Shown piece after piece: positions 56,460 through 64,000 of a stretch of DNA of 64,000 nucleotides. The stretch is taken from positions 39,698,879-39,762,878 of the forward strand of contig NC_089238.1 in assembly GCF_963924675.1 (NCBI RefSeq), read 5' to 3'. The position numbers and the translations under genes were made by a program. Within the stretch, counting starts at the first letter, position 1. Each line of letters starts with the position of its first letter. The DNA comes from Phocoena phocoena. Its lineage: Eukaryota > Chordata > Mammalia > Artiodactyla > Phocoenidae. A model generated the notes under the pieces. The model saw nothing but the letters and a program-made list of their open reading frames with translations. It was not told the DNA's origin and searched no databases.

Positions 56460-57270
56460 GGGTCAGCATAGCTTTCGGCATTAAGATGTTATATCCAAAT
56501 ATAGGGATAATTTAAAAAAGGGGAGGGCCCCCCAAACCTATAACCGCAGTCTGTCTAATCGTGAGGAAAGCGTCGGACAAATTCCAATAGGGGGCATCCT
56601 ACAAAACACCCAACCAGCACTCCTCAAAACTCTCACGGTCATCAAAAACAAGCAGAGCCTCACGGACAAAGAAAACAAACTTACGGTTACCAAAGAGGAT
56701 AGTGGGGGGAGTGGGATTAACATCTACACACTACTATGTATAAACTAGGCAAACAACAAGGACCTACCATACATCACAGAGAACTATACTCAGTATCTTG
56801 TAATAATTTATAATGGAAAAGAATCTGAAAAAGAATATATATGTATATTTGTGTATATATATATATATAACTGAATCACTTTGCTGTACACTTGAAACTA
56901 ACACAACATTGTAAATAAAGTATATTTCAATTAGAAAAAGAACCATGGAGAATCTGAGAAACTGTCCCAGCCAAGAGTAACTTAAAGGAACATGACAACT
57001 AGATGTAATGTGGTATCCTGGGTGGGATCCTCAAACAGAAAAAGGACATTAGGTAAAAACTAAGGAAATCTGCACAAAATATGAACTTCAGTTAATAATA
57101 ATATATCAATATTGGTGCATTAATTACAACAAATGTACCATACTAATGTAAGATGTTAATAACAGGGAAATTGGGCACGGGATGTGTATGGGAACCCTCT
57201 GTACTATCACCTCAATTTTTCTATAAATCTAGAACAGTTCTAAAACATAAAGTCTATTTAAGAAAAGTTG
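56460..57270 (+). mobile_element. Old L1 3'-end relic, interrupted by a younger L1 end
   Basis: gacaaattccaatagggggc and caaaactctcacggtcatca (left), then gagaatctgagaaactgtcc, ggtatcctgggtgggatcct and cagttctaaaacataaagtc (right), are parts of one old 3' UTR. The insert occupies about 56650-56938. Confidence 0.65.
56650..56938 (+). mobile_element. Younger L1 3' end
   Basis: gcctcacggacaaagaaaac, aacaacaaggacctaccata, ctgaatcactttgctgtaca and taaagtatatttcaattaga: a 5'-truncated copy of the same lineage as 54085-55406. It contains an (AT)n run near 56856. Confidence 0.75.
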
Positions 57271-57817
57271 GAGGGAAGGAAAACAGAAAGTCATATCCAA
57301 ATGAAGTCTTCTTAACACTATTTATTTGATGATACTGAGAAATTATCAAAGATGTTTAGGTGTGAGTCAAATGCAATCTCAGGCAGAATTCCAGTAACAG
57401 ATCAAAGCTGACTCACGCCCCCTTGCTACTCCTGCCCACATGGATCCTAATGCACCCACCAGAACCAGGCTTGGAACGACCATCCTATCCTAACCCTGAG
57501 TAACTCAGACAGGGCCCCAGACTGTCCCTCCTTCTTGACCCCCACTGTCCTCCCGCCCAAGTCACAGGTTCCAGCGCTGGCGCATCACTTCTTGCCTCCT
57601 GCCCATCTGTTCATCGTATGTCCCGGCCACTGGGCTTCGGGACCTCCCCACGAACCATCTGCCCCTGCACACCCGCAGCCCTGCTCCAGGATACTTCTTC
57701 ACTACCTCCAGCTACAGCCTCACCTCTCTCCCGCCCCGCCCACCAAGGGGGAGGAGCCTCACTCCCTGTCCCCACTTCCTCACCTCCCCGACTCTTCTCT
57801 AAAGCCCTGTCACCCGG

Positions 57818-58030
57818 GAGCTTTCCTGGTGGCGCAGTGGTTGAGAGTCCGCCTGCCGATGCAGGGGACGCGGGTTCGTGCCCCGGTCCGGGAAGATCCC
57901 ACGTGCCGCGGAGCGGCTGGGCCCGTGAGCCATGGCCGCTGAGCCTGCGCGTCCGGAGCCTGTGCTCCGCAACGGGAGAGGCCACAACGGTGAGAGGCCC
58001 GCGTACCGCAAAAAAAATAATAATAATAAT
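57818..58030 (+). mobile_element. CHR-2-type SINE with 17-bp target duplication
   Basis: Flanks AAAGCCCTGTCACCCGG (57801-57817) and AAAGCCCTGTCGTCCGG (58031-58047). The tail is (aat)n. Confidence 0.95.
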
Positions 58031-59004
58031 AAAGCCCTGTCGTCCGGCTTCTCAATCCACCACCCCCTAACGCTGCTCTCACCAAGGGCTCCGATGACTG
58101 CACCCCTGCTAAGCCTAGGGATGCTTTCCAGACCTCGTGGGATCTGACCACACCCATCTTGATGCTCCCTCTTCTGTCCTGAGACCCCACTCTCTCTCAG
58201 GTTCTCCTCCAGCCTTTCTGATGCAACACCTTCACTCAAGGCTCTTGTTCCAACTGACCCTTAAATGCTGCCCTTCATCAAAATCTCAGCCTCTTCTGCT
58301 TCAAACCAGGCCCTGAGAGAAAGAATGGGGTCTGGACTATCTTTATGCTCCCAGGCTGGCACCTTGTAGGCATCTGATTTTTTTCTTTTACTTTATTGAA
58401 CTCTATTTTTTGAACACCCTAACCACCTACGGGAGGACCATTCAACATGTATGAAATATGATTCGCTTACGTTCCTAATAGCCTCTGTTTCCAAGATTCC
58501 ATAAATGAAATGTTCAGCAATTCTAAACTTCTAATAGCCTTTAATGTGGGCGTCTAGTGTGAATAACAACTAGCGTTTATTGAGAGCCTGTGCAAACTGC
58601 TTTTCACACATGATTTTCCAAGTCTTATTCCTAAGGACACTAACAGTATGTGTAACAAAGAAAAAGGATTCAGTGGTCTAACAAGTATAGGAAATCCTGA
58701 GTTAAACAAAGCTCAGTGGAGTTCTTTTCTGCAGAACTATATGTTGTAAATCTCCACAAAGAGAACATTTTATGCACCATTCCAAAACTAAATGACTGAG
58801 ACCACTGATGTGCTGATAAATAGTTGACAACTGGCTTTTGAGGGGAAAAGATCCTGTTTGTAGCATTTGCCAATTTCCTTGGTATAAATACTTTCACCAT
58901 GTCTGTTGCAAGCTACCAACTTGATGCCACTGAAGGCAGAGTTGGGAACAGATGTGCATTAACACAGCATTAGCCAATATTTCCATCATTCAATACGATC
59001 AACA

Positions 59005-59170
59005 TAAAAACTCAAGAACAGGGGTGGGATACGGAGGGTGGGAGGGAGACACAAGAGGGAGGAGATATGGGGATATATGTATATGTATAGCTGATTCACT
59101 TCGATACAAAGCAGAAACTAACACATCACTGTAAAGCAATTGTGCTCCAATAAAGATGTAAAAAATAAGA
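59005..59170 (+). mobile_element. L1 3' end
   Basis: gggagacacaagagggagga, gtatagctgattcacttcga, aacacatcactgtaaagcaa, then tgctccaataaagatgtaaa. Same family as the antisense copy at 29139. Confidence 0.8.
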
Positions 59171-59260
59171 CTGTTTTTTTAAAAACTCAAGAGAACATAG
59201 TAAAATGTAGTAAAATGACAGTGTTAGGAAGCAATAGACTTATAGTACGTTACCTTTGTT

Positions 59261-59468
59261 CGTTTGTTTGTTTTTGCGGTACGCGGGCCTCTCACTGCTG
59301 TGGCCTCTCCCGTTGCGGAGCACAGGCTCCGGACGCGCAGGCTCAGCGGCCATGGCTCACGGGCCCAGCCGCTCCGCGGCATGTGGGATCTTCCCAGACC
59401 GGGACACGAACCCGCGTCCCCTGCATCGGCAGGCGGACTCTCAACCACTGCGCCACCAGGGAAGCCCC
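59261..59468 (-). mobile_element. CHR-2-type SINE, antisense, with target duplication
   Basis: Complement of the short-form SINE (gcggtacgcgggcctctcac ... gccaccagggaagcccc). Flanks TACCTTTGTT (59251-59260) and TACCTCTGTT (59469-59478). It lies only 153 bp before CDH5 exon 3. Confidence 0.93.
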
Positions 59469-59621
59469 TACCTCTGTTTTTAATATGATTCACTTAATTG
59501 TAAGTTGATATAATTGGTTTTTTTTAATAATGCCATGCCCTGGCACACTCACACGGGCACACACTCACACGCACACAGCCACCACTGCTATTTCCAGTTC
59601 ACGGCGCCTCTCCTTTCCTAG

Positions 59622-59910
59622 ATTAAATCAAGCGTGAACCACAAGAACACCAAGTACCAGCTCAAAGGAGAGTCTGCCGGCAAGGTCTTCCAGGTTGATG
59701 AGAGCACAGGGGACGTGTATGCCTTTGAGAGGCTGGACAGGGAGAAGATCTCTGAGTACCAACTCATCGCCCTCGTGGTGGACAAGAACACTGAGAAGAA
59801 CCTGGAGTCTCCTTCCAGCTTCACCATCAAAGTTCACGATATCAATGACAACTGGCCTGTGTTCACGCACCGGGTGTTCAATGCCTCCGTGCCCGAGATG
59901 TCAGGGATAG
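59622..59910 (+). CDS. CDH5: CDH5 second coding exon: EC1 and start of EC2
   Basis: Acceptor AG at 59620-59621, donor GT at 59911 (GTACGT); 289 nt, entering in phase 0 and leaving one base into a codon (residues 68-164). EC1 calcium ligands are visible as LDRE (105-108) and DINDN (140-144). The segment FTIKVHDINDNWPVF is the typical EC1/EC2 linker. A sequon NAS is at 154-156. EC1 carries the strand-swap adhesion face, and the calcium sites make the ectodomain rigid. No stop or frame damage. Confidence 0.95.
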
Positions 59911-60120
59911 GTACGTACCCGGTCTGTCTGTCTCCCTCTCCCCTCACTCGTCCCTGGCATGGAGGCACCTCTCCCATTGGCAGCTTCACTGCCTGGGGCA
60001 GGATTCAGTGAGTTCCGGGCAGCTATGGGGATGCCCATATTGCCACTTTATATGACTCGAAAGGAACTCTGGTCCCTAAAGACTAAGCTCTGACCTGGCC
60101 CCAGGTGGAGTCCTGACCGT

Positions 60121-60164
<44 letters not shown>

Positions 60165-60878
60165 TTGTTACTCTTTGGAGCCAACGCCACCCACTGCTCT
60201 GACTCTCAGGGCTGGCATGCCAAGAGCGTAGCCTTTGCACATGAAGGAGGCCAACTCTTCCACCAAGACAAGGAGTCACCTTTGGGGTCCACACAGGAGT
60301 GGAGGGGGGCGGGACAGGGACACACCTCATCCCAAGGTGTGTCAGCAGCCTGGACCCCAGGCCTCCAGAGGAGACTATTCCTTCCTCAATTCTACCCCCA
60401 GCCTCCAGGGGGTGCCAGAAAAGGTCTCCCTTCCCCAGCCCTTAGTCCGGGCTCTCTCGCCAGGTCTCAGGACCAGACCTTCCTGTTAAGTATGGGGAGC
60501 CTGGAGTTCAAGGGGAAAGAGATGTGAACCCAGCCCTCTGGGGGCCCTTCCTATTCTCTTGTTCTCATGCTTCCAGAAGGAAGAAGCAGCCCTTACTGCT
60601 TCTCCCCATGACCTCAGCCACTCACCTCTTCCCTCATTTCCCCCATAAATGAAAACCACCTGTTCTCTTTGCCCTTCATGTTTGAGGGAGCTGGGCCTCC
60701 ACCACTGCCAGCACTTTGCCCCCAGGCAGGCTCCTCAGAAAACAAAGCAGCCTTTTCTCCCTCAAGACCTGGGGGAGGGGGGTTCAGGGAACAGCCTGAG
60801 CCCCACCGGCCCTCATCTGGGAATGGGGTGAGGGGCTGGCCATCGCAAAGCAGCAACCCTGGATTCTCTTCCCCACAG
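59911..60878 (+). other. CDH5: CDH5 intron 3, with a (CA)n microsatellite
   Basis: 968 bp. A pure CA run lies at about 60122-60161. Otherwise no repeat or exon recognised. Ends ttctcttccccacag. Confidence 0.85.
60122..60161. repeat. (CA)20 microsatellite
   Basis: An uninterrupted CA run within CDH5 intron 3, a likely length-polymorphic marker. Confidence 0.9.
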
Positions 60879-60995
60879 GGACCTCGGTCATCCAGGTGAC
60901 AGCAATGGATGCAGATGACCCCACTGTGGCAGACCACGCCTCTGTCGTGTACCAACTCCTGAAGGGAGAAGAACATTTCAGCATCCGTGGTTCTG
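60879..60995 (+). CDS. CDH5: CDH5 third coding exon: EC2, N-terminal half
   Basis: Acceptor AG at 60877-60878, donor GT at 60996; 117 nt covering residues 164-203, starting with two bases of a glycine codon and ending with one base of the next glycine codon. Calcium-binding DADD is at 174-177. The donor GTCTGT departs from the GTRAGT consensus, but the phase fits the next exon exactly and the glycine is restored across the junction. Confidence 0.92.
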
Positions 60996-61889
60996 GTCTG
61001 TGTGACTAACCCCCCCCGGGGGCGGCACTGGCTTGGAGGGGGTGGAGGTGCAGGCACCGAGGGAAGCCCAGTCTGCCAGGTGTCACTGACCACTGACCTA
61101 CACCACCCTTTGGAGGCAGTCCGTACCCTACGTCAAGACAAGGTGGCTGGTGAGGGCAGAAGGAGGCAGACAGGTGCCCAAGACGTGAACTCAAGTCCAG
61201 GGGACAAAGTCAGGACCCAAGCACTGACACGAGAGGTGGAAGAGAATGCCGGTTAGCAGCTCCAGCTATGGAATCAAATGGATCTGGTTTCAGAACCCAT
61301 TTCTGCTCCTCACTGCTTCTAAAGACCTTGGGCAAGTCAACTGACCTCTGGGAGAGCTAGGGCCCTAATCTCAAAACGGGGGAAGCTTATATTCACCTTG
61401 TACGGTAGGTGTGAAGTCTGAATTAGGTAACGTGTAATGAGCACATGGCCCATCGTCATTATCCACTCCACGTGACCCAAAAAACTGTAAGGACTGAGTC
61501 TTGGGAGCAAGACAGAAGTCCAGGTGGTCAGGCCTGAGGCAAGCCATCTTTCAGAGTGATGGCAAACACACAGCACAACCTACACTGCACCAAGGCAGCC
61601 ACCACTAACCCATCACAGCACTCTTCCCACTCTGAGCCTAGATGTGGCCTCAGGTTCTTGCTCAACCCAGTGCTCCAGGTGGCTGGGACCAATACTGGAC
61701 CAAAGCGTTTGGCCTAGCAGTGCAGGGCATGGAGGTGGAAGGTGGTTCACCCCTGGCTCTCAGTCCTGCCTGCACAGTGAAATCACCTGGGGAGCTCTGA
61801 AGCCAGGTGCCCTATGGGTAGCGGCTGGGCATCACTATTTTTTAAAAGCTCCCCAAGTAACACGGCTCCTGATGTGACACTTTTTGCAG
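60996..61889 (+). other. CDH5: CDH5 intron 4
   Basis: 894 bp with MIR at about 61262-61450 and a MER20-like piece (tgcacagtgaaatcacctgg ... ttttttaaaagctcccc) at about 61745-61865, ending 24 bp before exon 5. Confidence 0.8.
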
Positions 61890-62054
61890 GACTAATTGTC
61901 ACAGCGAACAAAAACCTGGACCGAGAGAAGCAGGCCAAGTACGAGATCGTGGTGGAAGCACGAGATGCCCAGGGCCTCCGGGGGGAATCGGGCACGGCCA
62001 CTGTGCTGATCTCTCTGCAGGACGTCAACGACAACTTCCCCATCTTCACACAGT
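61890..62054 (+). CDS. CDH5: CDH5 fourth coding exon: EC2, C-terminal half
   Basis: Acceptor tttttgcag (AG 61888-61889), donor GTGAGC at 62055; 165 nt, residues 203-258, one base past a codon at the end. LDRE (212-215) and DVNDN (247-251) are the calcium motifs that close EC2 and start the EC2/EC3 linker. The end point was chosen at CAGT|GTGAGC because only that keeps the frame into the next exon. Confidence 0.94.
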
Positions 62055-62898
62055 GTGAGCCCCTCCCCTAGGGCCCCGGGCAGGGCGAGGGCTGGGATAC
62101 TCCAGGCTCCGTGACCCGGGAGCTCTCAGAGAGGATCCTGGCATCTGTCTACCTCTCTCTCCAACCCAGGGCGGGCCTACGTCAGGGGTGTCTTTCCGGT
62201 GTTCCCCATCTATGAACACGTTCCCAAGGCTGTCCAACTGCCCCTGCCACGGAGCCCTCACAGGCCAGCAGGGAGTCACACTCCCTGCTGTGTGCCACCG
62301 TGTGCCCAGAGTCCCACTACCAGATAGGACCACTTTCACCCAGATCCCACGGACTCAGGAAAACCCAGACCCCAGCTAGAAAATCCCCATGAGCTGGGGA
62401 ACAGGGGTTCAGCAAAGCTCCAGAGCCAGAGCCAGGGCTGGGCTCTGACCCATCCACAGACTGATTCTCCCCCCTTTTGACACACCCTGGGTGGGCTGGG
62501 GAGGAAAGTCAGATGACTGATCACTTGCAACTCCAATGCTGACGGCTCATGCAGAGGCTCAGCCACCCCAAGGACAGGCGGGTTTTCCCGAAGTGGCCTC
62601 CTTGTGTACGGCACAAGCTCCCTGAAGGCAGAGATTCTCTCAATCGTCAATTAACAGGTCCCCTAGCAAGGTGCCTGACATACAGCAGATGCTTGATAAC
62701 TACTTGTCAGGTGGATGGAAGGACAGAGCACAACCTCTTTGCCTTGGGACACAAAGTTCCAGAGGAATTACTACTACTACTACTACTACTATTTTATTGT
62801 GCCCGTTTCCTGTAACAAAATGTATTGGGATAGTATGGGGACAATCGCCTCATCTATCTCATTAACCCAGTGCCCTTTGGGGCGCCTCTTTGCATCAG
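62055..62898 (+). other. CDH5: CDH5 intron 5
   Basis: 844 bp. L2 3'-end words (ggtgcctgacatacagcaga) at about 62640-62715 and an (ACT)n microsatellite at 62768-62791. Ends cctctttgcatcag. Confidence 0.85.
62768..62791. repeat. (ACT)n microsatellite
   Basis: About eight act triplets followed by an AT-rich stretch, 107 bp before CDH5 exon 6. Confidence 0.85.
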
Positions 62899-63086
62899 CC
62901 AGGTACCTATTTTCTGTGCCCGAAGACATCCGTGTGGGCAGCCCCCTGGGCTCTCTGTTTGTGGAGGACCCAGACGAGCCCCAGAACCGGAAGACAAAGT
63001 ACAGCATCGTGCAGGGCGAGTACAGGGACACCTTCACCATCGAGCCTGACCCCAGCCGCAACGAGGGCATCATCAAGCCCATGAAG
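62899..63086 (+). CDS. CDH5: CDH5 fifth coding exon: EC3, N-terminal part
   Basis: Acceptor AG at 62897-62898, donor GT at 63087 (AAG|GTTCGC); 188 nt, residues 258-320, ending in phase 0 after Met-Lys. The segment VPEDIRVG then VEDPDEPQNR is the calcium-binding start of EC3, and GIIKPMK closes the exon. EC3 to EC5, the membrane segment and the catenin-binding tail lie beyond the window. Confidence 0.95.
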
Positions 63087-64000
63087 GTTCGCAGACCTGT
63101 GGCAGTGACATCAGATGTGGGGTTGGGGGCTCCCGGCTTCCTCAGGACTCAACCAGGGGTTGCTCCCGGATCAGAGGCCACCAAAGGTGCACGTTCTGGG
63201 TCAGTTTGGAGCTGGCCGTGTGCTCGTGGACACTGTGACCCTGGCGCTGGGAAGGGGAGCCAGGACAGAAGGGTCAGTGCCTTAGGCTGGGCTACCCCGG
63301 AAGCAGACCTTGAGGCAAGGATTTGGGTGTAAATAGTTTACTTGGGGAGTGATCTCAGGAAGCCCCAGGAGCAGTGAGATGTGAAAAGGAGGGAAGCGAA
63401 TACAGGCTCCTCAATGAGCAGGTGAACACCATGGGCGAGTGGGGTGCAGTCCCACTGGGGACATCTGGGGGACAGTGTGGAATATGCCTCAGAGTCGCAG
63501 CAGCTGTGGGCTGATTGAGGGCTCCTGGGGGCTCACTCCCCAGCACTTTCTTCCTTTTTTTTTTTTAAGATTTATTTATTTATTTAATGTATTTTTGGCC
63601 ACATCAGGTCTTAGTTGCAGCATGCAGACTCTTCATTGTGGCCTGCGGGCTTCTCTCTAGTCATGGTGTGTGGGTTTTCTCTTCTCTAGTTGTGGCGTGC
63701 AGGCTCCAGGGCGCGTGGGCTCTGTAGCTGTGGCGTGAGGGTTCCTAAGTGCGTGGGCTCTGTAGTTTGCAGCACACAGGCTCTCTAGTTGAAGAGCGGG
63801 ACATCAGTAGTTGTGGCACGTGGGCTTAGTTGCCCCGTGGCATGTGGGATCTTAGTTCCCTGACCAGGGATCGAACCTGCGTCCCCTGCATTGGAAGGCG
63901 GATTCTTAACCACTGGGCCACCAGGGAAGTCCCCTCCCTGGCACTTTCTGATCTGCCCTGGGCATGGGGCCAGGAAAGCCCTGGAAGATTACAAGTGCTT
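63087..64000 (+). other. CDH5: CDH5 intron 6, left part (continues past the window)
   Basis: No further exon before the window ends. 63320-63550 resembles the unidentified repeat near 4628; a CHR-1 SINE follows. Confidence 0.8.
63555..63935 (-). mobile_element. CHR-1-type SINE (long form), antisense
   Basis: aagatttatttatttattta tail complement, ttggccacatcaggtcttag, repeated gtagctgtggcg-type body, ctgaccagggatcgaacctg and caccagggaagtccc. Flanks cagcactttct and tggcactttct suggest a target duplication. Confidence 0.88.

Larger units (their letters stand above)
52817..59621 (+). other. CDH5: CDH5 intron 2
   Basis: 6.8 kb. Starts GTAAGG and ends tcctttcctag. It holds a GGT-rich minisatellite, three CHR-2 SINEs, a nested L1/hAT pair and further L1 3' ends, all listed separately. 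The stretches 53060-53570 and 57280-57800 show nothing recognisable; 58050-58950 contains a reversed MIR trace near 58560. Confidence 0.85.

Noticed and set aside
1..64000. CRISPR arrays, bacterial operons or defence systems
   Set aside because: Intron-exon structure, SINEs and L1s show mammalian DNA. No direct-repeat/spacer array was seen.

Overview
This window is mammalian nuclear DNA, almost certainly from a cetacean and most likely a toothed whale. It carries repeated copies of the tRNA-derived CHR-type SINE of the cetacean/hippo/ruminant lineage. Six of these are the short, very GC-rich form that I know as abundant in odontocete genomes, several with clear target-site duplications. Cetartiodactyl-type L1 3' ends, MIR/L2 fragments and MLT1, MER5 and MER20 relics make up much of the rest. 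Species is inferred from repeats, not from an alignment.

The only host protein-coding gene I can support is CDH5 (VE-cadherin, cadherin 5), on the + strand at the right end. Coding exons lie at 52597-52816 (start codon 52616), 59622-59910, 60879-60995, 61890-62054 and 62899-63086. Together they give 960 coding nucleotides (320 codons) in continuous frame: signal peptide, propeptide with furin site, EC1, EC2 and the start of EC3. The rest of the gene lies beyond the right edge. A GT-box/ETS-rich segment at about 40980-41090, followed by an exon-like stretch ending in a strong splice donor at 41215/41216, is my candidate for the CDH5 promoter and non-coding exon 1. That would make intron 1 about 11.4 kb. 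Everything to the left looks like intergenic desert.

The most striking object is an endogenous gammaretrovirus-like provirus at 6629-13400. It has a 4-bp target duplication (AAAC), a tRNA-Pro primer binding site, a polypurine tract and two LTRs. The LTRs look identical by eye except for one extra 45-bp tandem unit in the 5' copy, so it appears to be a very young insertion. Its coding part is heavily rearranged. Gag is frameshifted in capsid. Protease and the reverse-transcriptase polymerase core are missing, leaving a long open Gag-nucleocapsid/RNase H/integrase frame. Env is frameshifted and has lost its cleavage/fusion-peptide segment. Near-identical LTRs around such a damaged interior suggest an already defective element copied recently with helper proteins. 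It landed at the end of a MER5-type relic, between two patches of a degenerate minisatellite.

Other mobile DNA includes two related solo LTRs in opposite orientation (15724-16307 and 35472-36025), each with its own 4-bp target duplication. There is a younger L1 nested in an older one (29760-32400), an L1 with a 9-bp target duplication inside a hAT-type relic in CDH5 intron 2, and a 213-bp TA-flanked DNA transposon with inverted ends. No rRNA, functional tRNA, CRISPR array or prokaryote-type operon was seen.
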